Source of the DNA: Daucus carota subsp. sativus
Taxonomy: Eukaryota; Streptophyta; Magnoliopsida; Apiales; Apiaceae
Reading direction: 5' to 3'
Length of the DNA stretch: 64,000 nucleotides
Assembly (NCBI RefSeq): GCF_001625215.2
Contig: NC_030388.2
Location: forward strand, 23,424,558 to 23,488,557
A program made the position numbers and the translations under genes. Positions within the stretch are counted from its first letter, which is position 1. Each line of letters begins with the position of its first letter. Below are positions 11,655 to 23,189 of the stretch, one piece after another. The notes beneath the pieces are model-generated. The model searched no databases. It worked only from the letters and a program-made list of their open reading frames with translations, and had not been told where the DNA came from.

Positions 11655-11663
11655 TAAATTTTT

Positions 11664-12136
11664 TGATGTTGTTCTTGTATAAAAATCATATTTGTCACAT
11701 AGTTTAAATTTTGTCACGGTCCCTGTGCAGTAAAAGTTAAAGGATTTTTGTGCAGAAACTTTTACTTCCCTTGCTCAATCTGTTGGGAATTTTCAAGGGA
11801 TTTGTTCAACTCTACTTTTCTAACTACGTGCTGGAACTAGGATAAGTAAAAAAAATTTAAAGAGATAGGATCTCAACCTCGCAGGGCAAAAAAAATTAAA
11901 GAAGTTACAAGCTAGATTAAACTTGCAGCACTATAACCATCAAACACTTAAATTACTTATAGTTGAAGTATTTAAACATGTTAATAATTTATAACTTATA
12001 AATCACATTATCACTTATAATCAATTTTTTTGTTTTAAATAATAATTAATTATTCTAAACTTAGTCATGCCACCCCATGTATATACCCAAACAATCTTTT
12101 TTTTTTCTCTTTGCTAATTACCCAAACAATCTTTTA
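11664..12136. other. Intergenic
   Basis: AT-rich sequence between two transposons, no gene visible. Short homopolymer tracts and scattered stop codons occur in all frames. Confidence 0.5.
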
Positions 12137-12417
12137 CTCCTTCTGTCCCTCTAATTTCTATGCACTTTCCTTTTTTGAATGTCCCATTTAATTGTATACA
12201 TTTCAAAACCTTCCCAAAGTGGTAACCTTTTATAATATAAAAATCTCAATCACCCACTACTTTTATCCACTTTTACAAAGCTATCAATTATATATTGATG
12301 GGTCCCACCAATTTACTCACTTTTCTTTCTCTTTCCTCTTACTTTATGTTACTTTATACATTTTTCTTAATCTCCGTGTCGAATCCAAACGTATACATAT
12401 CAAAGGGACGGAGGGAG
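12137..12417. mobile_element. Stowaway MITE, 281 bp
   Basis: Ends CTCCTTCTGTCCCTC and (reverse complement) CTCCCTCCGTCCCTT are flanked by TA at 12135-12136 and 12418-12419. The interior phrases (TTTCAAAACCTTCCCAAA, GGTCCCACCA) match, in the opposite orientation, the 281-bp element at 48470-48750, so both belong to one subfamily. Confidence 0.85.
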
Positions 12418-12480
12418 TATCTACTTAGCGTCAGTTGAATTCTCTTCCCAGTTCTGTAGGTAGCATCAGTCCCAGCCCCA

Positions 12481-13128
12481 TAGGGGTGATCGCGGTCCGG
12501 TTTGGTTCGGGTTAGAGGTAGACACGGAATCAAACCATATATTAGCGGTTTTTTAACATCTCAAACTAACCCGTGATCCGCAAACCGATTAACACGGACC
12601 AAGCGGTGCGGTTTTTGATGGTTCGGTTAAACGGATTGATCGGTTTATGAATAAGGCTCATAATCAGAGATAAGGATTTATGAATACTACTAGAAAATAG
12701 AGTATCATTTTGTCTCCATTTACACAATTTCATATAGTTAAATTAAAATACAAACTTCAGTCTAATAAAATGCATAAACTTGAATCGAAGCCGTGGATTA
12801 CTAAGATTTGTAGTTGATATTGATAAGGAAAGTAACTAAACAACAACCCAGCAAGTATAAACTAAAAAAATTAATATATTTATATAATATAAAATTAATA
12901 TTTTGTAGATATATAATATTAAATATTTATATTGTATATATATAAATATGCGGTTCGGTTTTATAACGGGTTGGTTTAATATAAAACCGAAACCAACTCA
13001 CAAACCACGGATTTTGAAATTAGTCAAACCAAAACAGTAAACCTCATTTCGGTTTCGGTTTGGATCGGATTAATATCGGGTTGGTTTATGCGGATTTTAC
13101 GGTTTAAACCCGACCGTGATCACCCCTA
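12481..13128. mobile_element. Non-autonomous hAT-type element, 648 bp
   Basis: Terminal inverted repeat TAGGGGTGATC / GATCACCCCTA is perfect over 11 bases. An 8-bp target duplication flanks it (CAGCCCCA at 12473-12480, CAGCCCCC at 13129-13136; one mismatch). Subterminal regions are rich in GGTTTGG and CGGTT motifs in inverse orientation. There is no transposase frame. Confidence 0.82.
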
Positions 13129-13136
13129 CAGCCCCC

Positions 13137-13681
13137 AGCAGATGGAATATTCAATTTTAAAGCAAAATTATTAAGTTCAATGATAACATTATGAGTTCCA
13201 GAATCCATTATTATATGGGTCCTGGTTTCAGATTTTTCAAATATTGCATGATGCAGACCAGCTGTAAAGCCTGTAGAATAAAATAAAGACCCAAAAGGTC
13301 CACCAAAATGCAAGCAGATAGAAAAAACTTCAAGATAATATAAAGAAATAGAGAGCAGGTATGGCTTAGGTAAACTTGCATTATTTGTGATAAAATTCCT
13401 GAGTTGCAATATCCACCACACAAACAACTACAATGATAACAACACTGATTCTATCTTCTTCTTTTCTGGGCTTGGTCCCAAAACCTCATAAACATCATCA
13501 ATGTGTTCTCTTCTCCTGGCCATAAGGACCATGTTACACATAACATGCACATCACTTTCTTTGCTCACATGGTCCTCCACACACTAATCAACTTCCAAAT
13601 AGGTACAAACACAAATACACAAACACAAAGGAGATACAAACTTATGAATAAACTTAATTAAGGATGAGATTATTTCGTTAA
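13137..13681. other. 3' flank of the PIP1 gene
   Basis: Lies downstream of the minus-strand aquaporin and probably holds its 3' untranslated region near 13450-13681. No other gene is visible; frames of 60-110 codons here have no recognisable features. Confidence 0.45.
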
Positions 13682-14906
13682 TCACTTGGACTTGAATGGA
13701 ATTGCCCTGATCACGACGACGTGGTACAATGCCGCAAGTGCTGCTCCGATGAATGGTCCTACCCAGTAGATCCACTGCCACCAAATAAACGTTATTAGTG
13801 TCGACGAATTAGTGATAAGTAAAAAAAAATGGTTGATTAAAGTTTTCGAGATTTTAATTACGTGATCATGCCATGCTTGGTCCTGGTTATAGATGATGGC
13901 CGCGCCCAAACTCCTGGCGGGGTTGATTCCTGTTCCGGTGATGGGAATTGTGGCCAAGTGTACCAAGAACACCGCGAATCCTATAGGCAACGGTGCCAAG
14001 ATCTGATCACACAACATTAAGTCCGATTAGTATGAATTTAATTAAATTTATAACTAATCCAATTAAGTCTGATTCCCGTAAATTTAATTAACTTGTGACT
14101 AGTCCGATTAAGTCCTACTAGCAGTGAATTATTACTAAACATAGAAATACTCTAAAAAAATTAGGAACAAAAATTTAGAAGCTTACAGGGACGTGAGAGT
14201 CTCTGGCGCTACGCTTGGCATCAGTGGCGGAGAAGACGGTGTAAACAAGCACGAAAGTTCCGACAATCTCGGCACCGAGACCATCACCTTTGGTGTAGCC
14301 ATGAGCCACAACATTAGCACCACCACCCTTATCAGTAAACACTCTCTTCCCCTCGAACCCTTTAACCACTCCAGCCCCGCAGATCGCACCCAAGCACTGC
14401 ATCACCATGTAGTACACAGCCCTGGTCAAAGTCAACTTCCTCGCCAGAAACAATCCAAAGGTCACCGCAGGATTAATATGCCCACCTACATAAACCCGTA
14501 ACAGTTCATTTCAATACCCGTAACATATTCCAAAATTTTAAGATAATTTGTAGCGGAACATGTCTCGATTTTTACCTGAGATACCGGCAGTGCAGTAAAC
14601 AAGAGCAAAAATCATGCCACCGAAAGCCCACGCAATTCCTTGGATCCCGACAGAAGCGCACTTGTTGGGAGCTTTGGAAACGCCCATGACAGTCAAAACC
14701 GTGATGTACAGAAACAAAAAGGTTGCAATAAACTCAGCTATGCCAGCTCGGTAAAAAGACCATGAGCTGAGCTCAGCCGCCTCGAAGAGCGGCGAGGGAG
14801 GTGGCTCCTTGTAGTCCTTGTCTTGGGTCTGAGCCGCCGTTCCGATCGGCTGCCTCTCGTTGAACTTGTTGGCTCCGAGTCTCACATCTTCTTCCTTGCC
14901 CTCCAT
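13682..14906 (-). CDS. PIP1: Plasma membrane aquaporin, PIP1 subfamily
   Basis: Four exons on the minus strand (14576-14906, 14187-14485, 13862-14002, 13682-13774) with GT-AG borders give 287 residues, the normal PIP1 length, and the standard four-exon PIP layout. It is a six-helix water channel of the plasma membrane. Both pore motifs are intact: [11 protein letters not shown] (NPA 115-117) and [11 protein letters not shown] (NPA 237-239). The selectivity filter residues visible are His225, Thr234 and Arg240, as in water-permeable PIPs. The long N-terminus ([19 protein letters not shown]) is the mark of PIP1 rather than PIP2, and the short C-terminus ends FKSK. PIP1 proteins usually need PIP2 partners to reach the membrane and may also pass CO2 or small solutes. 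The loop D phrase [10 protein letters not shown], involved in gating in this family, is present. Everything looks functional. Confidence 0.97.
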
Positions 14907-14990
14907 TTTTTTCGGACAATATTTTTAATTGTGTGTGTTTTTTTGGTTTGGGAAGTGGTGTGTTCTGTTTGAGTGAGGTGAAGTGGGTGG

Positions 14991-15000
14991 TTATATATAC
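14991..15000 (-). promoter_or_regulatory. TATA box of the PIP1 gene
   Basis: The minus strand reads GTATATATAA about 85 bases upstream of the start codon at 14906, a typical TATA position. Confidence 0.55.
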
Positions 15001-18000
15001 ACGTACGTACGAGATGTTTGCTGTAGTAACACATGTAGCTAGTGTAAAGAGGCGGATTGGTGGGGTAGGGGGGCCCGGTGATGTGTTGGCATCTTGTCCT
15101 GTTAGAGAGGTAGGAAAAATGAAAATGACCTAAAATGCTACCGTTTGAATAATGAGTTAGGTTGATCAATCATCATTGCTTTTATGTTATTTAACGGTCG
15201 GCTTAATCAAGGATAATGAGAATATTTATCTGAATAATTTTGGATGAAATTGCTTTTAATACACTATTTAACGATAATTGTTGGATTAATAAAGAATTAA
15301 CGACAATATATGTATTGCTCGTATATGTGTTAATAATATTGGATAATATTGTTTTGACACAGATTTAAATTTTATGTACAAATTAGTAACTATTTTAATT
15401 ATAATTTTCAGAGTGTGCGTGACAAGAAATACGTTATTAATTTTGTGCTCTAATAGTAGTCTTGGATAATATTTTTTTTTTGTCACAGTCTTGGATAATA
15501 TTGTTGATTTAATTAATATATACTAAATTGTACTGGTCGCATTGTTCCAAAATTCTTTACTTCTGGCTTTTTCTGCAAGGGTTTAAGTTTTTTTTCTTTT
15601 ACCAAATAATACAGTTATATTCTGATTTTTAGATAATCAATCATTATTCTTAATTATTGTCGTATTAGTTTACAAATTCGAGATACACATATTCGAGTTA
15701 CAAATAGGTTCGCAACCAAATTCACAAAATTGAACGTATTCTTTAACTAGATATAACTTGTAAGCTCTATCTATGGGTGCATGGATAAGAATTTATAGAC
15801 TTGCTTAATTTAATATTTGAGGACGACTTGTAAATGTTTAGTAAAAAATACTTAACAATTGACTGAAAAAAGTATTACCGACCTCTGTGATTTTTGGACG
15901 TAAATGCCCCTGCCAGAGTAAGTGAAACCGACGTTACACTAACATTTTTGCATTTGTTATTGCTTGGCAATAATGTAAAAATGACGTGTCGAAAACAGGT
16001 CCACAATATATTTTGGGGCTGAAGTTGATTGCCACACCGCCCATTCGAAAAACAAATAGGAAAGATGGTGGGATGGTGGGCCAGGCCGGTTAGTAAAGTC
16101 GGGCTGGATGACATGATTGGAACACGTGGCGAACTGGGTATGGATTAATGGATCAGTACAAGTTTCACATACAACTCACCAGCAGAGAACTGTACAGAAA
16201 ATATTTCAATTGCATGTCTTTACTCGAGAACTTCTTTACTGTGAGTATAGACTCTGGAGTCTAGGTTACAGACCTAAGCTATAGACTTGTACGTTTCAGG
16301 TATAAATATTTTGGGGCAACAAAACTAAGTCGACACATATGGCGCTTGAACATCGATAAAATCAGACTAAATCGTGACCGGTTAAATTTGACACGAATTG
16401 CAGTAGCTAACGAACCCGTTCGGAATCGAAACAACGAAATTGTGAACCACGACCCAGAGCAGGGTCACGGTATTTTTGCAGATTTCTCTTTTTTAATATT
16501 TTTCTCTACCTCTCAAAATAAGTTTAAGAGATGTCTTATATGATATCTCAATTCCCAAACTGGAATTACGGTGTTTAATATAAAAAAACGATATAATAAT
16601 ATTTTTGGGATGCCTTGAAATTTATAAATCAGTATTTCTATTATATTTAGGTATAAACACCTAATTTAAACAAATTAGGAACACTTTCCCAAACATGCCC
16701 CTTTCCCATCCGACTCGTCGTGCCGGTAACATGTTATTGTTTCGTGACATAATAACACAGTCTGATTATGAGCAGTACTGTGTCTGGGCGTAACGAACAC
16801 GGCGATCCGGGTTTGAACTAGCACGACACAGCTCAAATCATCTCTCGTCGTCCGGTTCTATTGACAATGTGAAGCCGTGATATCATAAATTGAAATTATT
16901 TAGAGATAGAATGTAATTTTCCAGTAAAAATTTAAAATAACTAGATGTTATATGAAATATTCTTACTAAACTTCATGAACAAAATATTTGTAGTAAACTT
17001 TTTAACCTAGCTTTTGGTTCTAGTCACTATCTTAAAACATGTATGACTCCTATAATGTCAAGTTTAATCATACACAAATAGTTAACTGTATATGATTAGT
17101 ATCACTCTTATGTTTTTCTAAGTGTGAATTGAAGAAATACTTAAATGATACTCTTTGAAGATCCAAGAACTTCAATATACTTGCCACAGTGGTGTGAAGG
17201 ATAAATTTTGCAAACAAAATAAGATGCGAAGGATATAAAATTTTTTAGTACAATTTTATCTAGCAACTACTACTTCTATTGGTGCCAAAGTATATGGGAT
17301 ATACAATCTTCAGGACCACCCTAGTTTATTGATTATGCATGCTACGAATGTAACTTATTCATCATGCATAACTTTTTTTTTTTGTTGCTAATCTAGCTAT
17401 TCCTAATCCATGATTAACGTATGCATAGTTGGCGGCTTGTCACAACCCAAGCCAAACCTTAATAATTCTATTAAATGTTTTTTCTTGTCATATATTAAAT
17501 GTTTTTATTAACTCACGATATCAAAATTTTTGATTGGACCACATGTTCACGACCCTTCATATATGTTGTCACTGTCATCAATTAATTATCAAAAAACGAT
17601 AATGTAAATAATTCATCCAACATAATATTTATATAGTGTGCATAGGTTATTTTAACTCTCATATTAATCGATGATACTCGCAAGATGTTTAAACAAAAAG
17701 AATATATATGTCATACTAAGTTGAGGATAATATAGATAAGCCGGCTTAAATTAAAAATACAAATAAAAACAGGGATAATCAACGGATTAATAATTGAGCA
17801 CATGTTAAAGTGATGCTACATCTCGAACATTCTCAATTGTAAATTCGATAAGCAACCGCCAACTCATTCCAGGCCATACCTTTTTATTATTAATGTTCAC
17901 ATAATTCCAACCTGATTTCGACTTTTTAAACCATGCATACTTATATCGAGCCCACTCGTAAAAGGACATGAATTGAGTTGAGTTAGTACCTTTTGGCTCA

Positions 18001-18448
18001 TTTTGAACCTATATTTTATTTTCTTTTATGCGATTAAAACACTAACGCGATTGTTTTATATTTTACAAACTCGAACTTCCGATCTCATAGAAGTGAAGGT
18101 GGTATTAATTATTATCATCATATTGTTATTAATATGTTGCACCGATGTGGTGAAGAGTAAAAAAATTGTTTCATCTTGCCTCTTATTTTTATATATGAAA
18201 TGGTGTTTATAAAGAAATTAAATCAATATAATGATGTTAAAATTATAATTTCACTTTCATCCATCGAAAAATTATAAAAAATAAAAAGGTGACATTTTAA
18301 AAATTATGTTAAAATGAATGAATGGATTTGTCATGACCTTAAAAAACTAACACCTACTCTTCCTTTCAGAAATTCATGGATTTATGTCCTCAAAAACTAA
18401 CACCTAACTTTCTCTTAGAAATTTTACTTATAGGTGTTCGAAAATATG
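15001..18448. other. Intergenic, 3.4 kb, with a decayed GC-richer patch
   Basis: No gene is seen. Most is AT-rich. Between about 16320 and 16870 a GC-richer patch carries scattered ACACGA / CGTGAC / AACCCG phrases on both sides, like the subterminal part of a decayed hAT-type element, but I could not fix ends or a target duplication. An ACACGTGGC string at about 16120 resembles a G-box/ABRE but has no nearby gene. Confidence 0.4.
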
Positions 18449-19140
18449 TAGGATGGGCATTAATCCCGATCCGCCCGATCCCGACCCGATCCCCGCACCG
18501 AATGGTGCGGGGATTCGGGGATTTTTTCGGGTACGGGCCGGGGAACGTGGATGACTTTGAAAAAAAATCGGGGATCGGGTACGGTTTTTCACATTTCCCC
18601 GGCCCGATCCCCGAACCCCGACCTGATTTTCCCCGATTGTCGACCCGATCCCCGATCCGATTATTATATTATATATTATATATTATATATTATATACATA
18701 TATATTATAATCATTTATCAACATGTTTATATACCTCTTTAGGTCAACTTCAGTCATGAATTTTCACATGTTTATAATCATTTATTAACATGTTTATATA
18801 CCTCTTTAATATAATTAAATTTATTAAATAAATTTTAATATTTATTTCCATTAATATAAGTCTTAAAACGAAAAAGGTCATAATTAAATCATTGAAGATC
18901 TGTTTATTAGAATAATTAGGTATTAATTAGACATATTAGAAACTAATCGTAATTATGAATTTAAGTATTTAAATAGAAATTTTAGCTTAAAGTAAAAATC
19001 CCCGGATCACCACGGGTATCCCCAAATCCCGATCGGGCCGGGGATGAGGATCGGGCCGGGGATGTGGATTGAGTTTGGATTCGGGGATCGGGGCCGGGTA
19101 TAACAATCCCCGACCCGAAGGGTCCCGATGCCCATCCCTA
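18449..19140. mobile_element. Non-autonomous hAT-type element, CCCGATCCCCG family, 692 bp
   Basis: A perfect 8-bp target duplication AAAATATG occurs at 18441-18448 and 19141-19148. Ends are TAGGATGGGCAT and (reverse complement) TAGGGATGGGCAT. The subterminal 150-200 bases are crowded with CCCGATCCCCG and its complement, while the middle is very AT-rich. The reading frames inside are by-products of this repeat. A sister copy lies at 48826-49473. Confidence 0.88.
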
Positions 19141-19148
19141 AAAATATG

Positions 19149-19977
19149 TTTATAGGCATACACGTCGCACCAGACCTTTAAAAATGTGGAGAGCCCCAGT
19201 GAGAATTGTGGCCGGGTTGATTGGACCAGCGGTCCATTTAACAGCATACTGGGCTTATCCATGACAACAGGTGAGGTTAAGAATGAGGTTTGGAGATCAA
19301 CTTGATTTTTTGAATTTTCATCTTTATTTAAATAATTAAATAATATTCAATACAAAATTAAATCAATGTTCCAAAAATATATTTATAATAATAACAATTT
19401 TGTTAATAATTTAATTAATTAAAATAATAACTTATTTTTTAAAATTGAACATATGTATTTCAACAATCAATCAGACACGTGATATTACATATCATTTCTC
19501 AAATCCATATCCATATATATTTAATCATATTCTTCGTTCCAACCACATGTCATCCCACGAACCAAACAATCTCTTAAAAATTTGTCGTAATAAAATATTT
19601 TTTTAATTTTTGTGTTTGGATTTTTTTATAAAATTTACAACTTATTGGGTGTAAAAATTATTAGTAATAATAAAATATTACAAATTATCTTTTAAAGTGG
19701 TCCTTTATATTTTGTAAAATAATATTTTAAAATTTTAATAAGGCATTAAAAAAGTTAAAATTTTTAACTTCTCCTATTTTAACTTATAAATCGGAAGTTG
19801 ACTTATTAGTTCTTTACACAAACAATACAACTAAATTGTTTCTCGTTTATAAGTTGAAAAGATAAGCTTTTTTAAACCGAACCAAACATCACCGCATGTG
19901 CGACTTCTACTTCTAGTAACATTCTAAGTAAAATTATTAAAACAATTAAATAATCTGTAAGTCATATTTTCAAAATA
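19149..19977. other. Intergenic
   Basis: AT-rich, no gene visible. Phrases AACCAAACAATC at about 19560 and GAACCAAACATCAC at about 19880 resemble the CCAAAC ends of plant MITEs but do not form a clear pair. Confidence 0.4.
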
Positions 19978-20202
19978 CTTATTCCGTCCATCTCATTTTA
20001 TATAAATCGTTTTTATTGTTTGGCCAAAAAAGAATAAACCTTACATTAATAGATTATTAAGATTATTATAATCATATATTCATATATTATACTTTCTTAA
20101 CCTCCAATATATCATTTGATATTTATCCCAAGTGAAGTCAAATACTAGATATTAAAAAATGTGTCAGTTAAACTAATTCACAAAAAATGGGATGGAGAGA
20201 GT
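19978..20202. mobile_element. Diverged Stowaway-like MITE
   Basis: Left end TTATTCCGTCCATCTCATTTT and right end AAAATGGGATGGAGAGAG are diverged Stowaway-type inverted repeats; TA precedes the left end. The right boundary is approximate because the end is mutated. Confidence 0.6.
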
Positions 20203-20681
20203 GCTAAACTTATACTGATCACTTACTGATAATTTATAATCAATTGCATTAGTTAAAATGTATGTATATTTTTAACAAAATAGCATGAGATGTTAAATTT
20301 GTGAAACAAAATTAAACAAAAAGTTGAGTTGCTAAAGGTTTTGTACATGAGAGATGTCGCACAGAATAACGAGGATATTATTAAAGATGTCATGCATCGT
20401 ATTAAGGCAAGAATATGAAAAGCTATCACACGTGGATTGTATGATAAAGTACCAGAAGGAATCAAACTTGTATCTCCGGATAACATAAAACACCTCAACC
20501 ATGGAGGCAAATAAACAATTTGCTAAAAATGGTAGTAGAAATATGTATCTATTATGAAGGTCAGTGGGGGCAAGTACCCCCACTGCCCCCCTCTAAATAC
20601 ATCCGTGCGCACAATGATGGATCACATATCAAATGATGTTTTCAAATGAGCGTTGAATGTGGAATCAATTTTCAAGAAAAT

Positions 20682-20785
20682 GAGGATCGATTAAGGTGGT
20701 ACGGGCGTGTTCGACGAAGACTGATAATAACTTTAATTGGGAGGGTTGACAACATATCAGTTGGGGAAGAAAGGGTGGAACGGAA
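20682..20785 (+). pseudogene. LINE reverse-transcriptase tail fragment
   Basis: A short frame reads EDRLRWYGRVRRRL and continues with GRVDNISVGEERVER. This resembles the conserved (E)NRLRWYGHVRRRP segment near the C-terminus of many plant LINE-type reverse transcriptases. No other part of a LINE is recognisable nearby, and stop codons flank the piece. It is a small dead fragment. Confidence 0.45.
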
Positions 20786-21239
20786 TGTACATGAAATGAT
20801 CAACTAAACATGGATACCTTCGATCTCACAAGTGGTATTACTTTTAGATAAGACTCTATAACAACAACATAGAGTATATTTTGAATAAACAACATACAAA
20901 AGCAGTTGAATCTAAATCTTAGTGATATGTAATGGATATGTTGTACAATTTTACTGCTTTAAAGTATTTTATATATGTGTATATATACTTATATCATGTA
21001 TATTTGTCATTTATTATATTTTGTCATGTATTAAACCGAGAGTTTTTACGAAAATTATTTTAGCATAAAGGAATGATTTGCGCATGTCCTAATCTTCGTA
21101 TCAAAATCTAAACGGGATGTTTTGTTTAGTTTTACGTTTGGTTAATATTGGCCTGACACAGTTTGAATGAGTACAATTGTACAGTCTCAGCTTGAAAGAA
21201 CGTTGGATTCAACGACTTTAATAATCCCAAAGGTCAAGA
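20786..21239. other. Intergenic upstream of the GT64 gene
   Basis: No gene or clear element is seen. The duplicated GT64 upstream region starts near 21240. Confidence 0.4.
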
Positions 21240-22560
21240 AAGCCGGTGCAAAACGACACCCAAAACGACACCGTTCGCAACAATGAATATTCAAACGCAT
21301 CTCAGATCCAACGGTCATAACGATAATTTCACGACAAACTAACGACATTCACAGATCACAATAACCCTCTTCTCCATCGCGCTCAGCAATACTCGTTGAC
21401 TCGCCACTGACTCAGTACCTCTAATCGCTGAGTCAACTCGGTCCAGATTAATTTCAATGAGAACGAGCATGCTAAATCGACGGACGGAACAGAGGTTCCG
21501 GCAACTAGCGATCACAGCCGTTGGATCAATCAAGATGAGGCTGATTCTCGGTTGTTTTACGGTTGCGATGCTCTTCGTGCTCGCGAACCGAACGCCGTCG
21601 TATTTGGGATGGGATACAGATCGCTCTTTTGCTCCTGAATCTCCCGGTTCTACTTCTAGGTGACTTCAATTTTTCTTAATTAATCAATTATTTGTGCACA
21701 TTTTTCTGTAATTTAGTTGTGTAATTGGTTAATTCGTTGTCCTAATCGAGTAATCTGTAGATTTGTAGTTGTATATACTTATTAGTTGTCTATTTGTTTG
21801 TATATGTAAAATGTGCTGTAGCTAGTTGTTAGAAGTCCGGTAATTACTTATCGAAATGTGTTGTATATCTGGTTAATTAGTTGTCGTAATTGAGTAATCG
21901 GTAGATTTGTAGTTGTATATGCTTATTAATCTGTTTGTTTGTATGTAAAATGTGTGTGTCCTGCATAGTTAGTTGATAAGAATGCTGTTTTCTAATAACT
22001 TCCTATCGATAAAAGTGTTTGGATGTACCTACTTATTTCTTATATTAATTGAGTATTACAGACTCATTCTTCGGGTGAAACTAAATTTAGTAGCTTGCTT
22101 AAAAGAATTTGATGCTAGCTTATAAGGGAAAGAGAGTAGGAAACAGACGAGTGCTTTTAAAGATTAGTCTGAAACATCCGTATGTCATAATTTGAGAATG
22201 GTATTACACATTAAATTAAGTTGAAAACAACATAAGCTTTAGCAGTCAGATTTACTACATTCATTAGGATAACTGGCCGGAGGATAGATGAATCTGCGGT
22301 GTGGAAAAGGCAAGCATCAATATTGATGAATCTTATCAGCTGGCAAAATGTTCTTCAGTAACTACTATGATCGAAGAAAAGGGTGTGTGGCTATACTAAT
22401 ATTGTCGTGCCCTGTTTAGAAGAGTCCGCCTTCCCTAATATGATACTAATGAAAACTTACAAGTTAGATCAAGTCATTGAGGCCTGATGTTGTTTCTCGA
22501 TCATACCTAAGGTAGTTAGCATGAGGATTATTTTCAGACCTACTTATTGTATCAGCTCGG
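21240..22560 (+). repeat. Tandem duplication, copy A: GT64 promoter, exon 1 and part of intron 1
   Basis: Matches copy B at about 23190-24470 in the same order: AAACGACA and GATCCAACGGTCA upstream, the first exon itself, then GTTGTCCTAAT...TAAT..GTAGAT early in the intron, and further on CAAGTCATT..GGCCT...GTTT.TCGAT...AGGATGAGG-like sequence (A near 22465, B near 24373). The offset is about 1.95 kb. Inside copy A an extra roughly 137-bp tandem repeat lies at 21725-22010, with GTAGATTTGTAGTTGTATAT in both units. Confidence 0.75.
21457..21659 (+). CDS. Alternative first exon A of the GT64 glycosyltransferase
   Basis: Open from ATG (21457, or the conserved second ATG at 21469) to an AG/GTGACT donor, ending in phase 2 exactly like exon 1B. 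It encodes MLNRRTEQRFRQ, a hydrophobic signal-anchor (LILGCFTVAMLFVLA) and the conserved NRTPSYLGWD, then ends SPGSTSR. Joined to the exon at 26676 it would give a 331-residue protein (327 from the second ATG). The coding frame is intact and differs from exon 1B at somewhat under half of the positions, with NRTPSYLGWD unchanged, which suggests it has been kept under selection. It could instead be the orphaned first exon of a partial gene duplicate. Confidence 0.7.
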
Positions 22561-23189
22561 AATTTGTCCCCAATTGGGTGGACTTTGATGAAAGTATTAG
22601 AAACGGTCAATAACTCTTTTATTTTCATATAAGATGTGTCACCAATGGAGTAATTGGTAGTAATTAAATAAATGATTCTCCATTTGCATATTTGATATTT
22701 TCACTTTTGCTTTTATACGTCTGTGTACTTGGTATCTCATTTATATGAATTTTAAAAAATAAGTGGCTGAGATTGGTATTTTAGTTTCCGGAATAAGTGA
22801 GGTTTTACTTTGAGCACAAGCACATGTGTGTATTTATGTATTATATAATGGCATAATTGTTCATATTTGATATTGGGTTTTCATCGTGTTTGAGTTAATA
22901 TCAGGTTTAAAATCGGTTTTTTGTTCAGTTTGTCTAGATATCATACTTGGACTGAAACTCAACTGGGTTTGATAAAAATAATTTAAAATCCAAATACTGG
23001 GCTTGGTGAAATCAGATTGAATGGGGGCAAATTGGGTATTTATTGGTTTTTTTAATTTTCCTTCCTTACTACATAACTTGGTGAGTATTAAAATCCCACC
23101 ATATATCTTCAAAATATTGCAAATTAAAGCTCAATTAAATACAAAAACAAATAACTTTAAAGCCAAAGAAGAAACCAATCAAAGTTGAG

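Noticed and set aside
16120..16130. A G-box/ABRE (ACACGTGGC) as a stress promoter
   Set aside because: No gene lies within 1 kb downstream on either strand, so the match is probably chance.
18376..18759. A 127-codon Pro/Arg/Gly-rich frame
   Set aside because: It lies over the CCCGATCCCCG array of a hAT element; the coding look is produced by the repeat.
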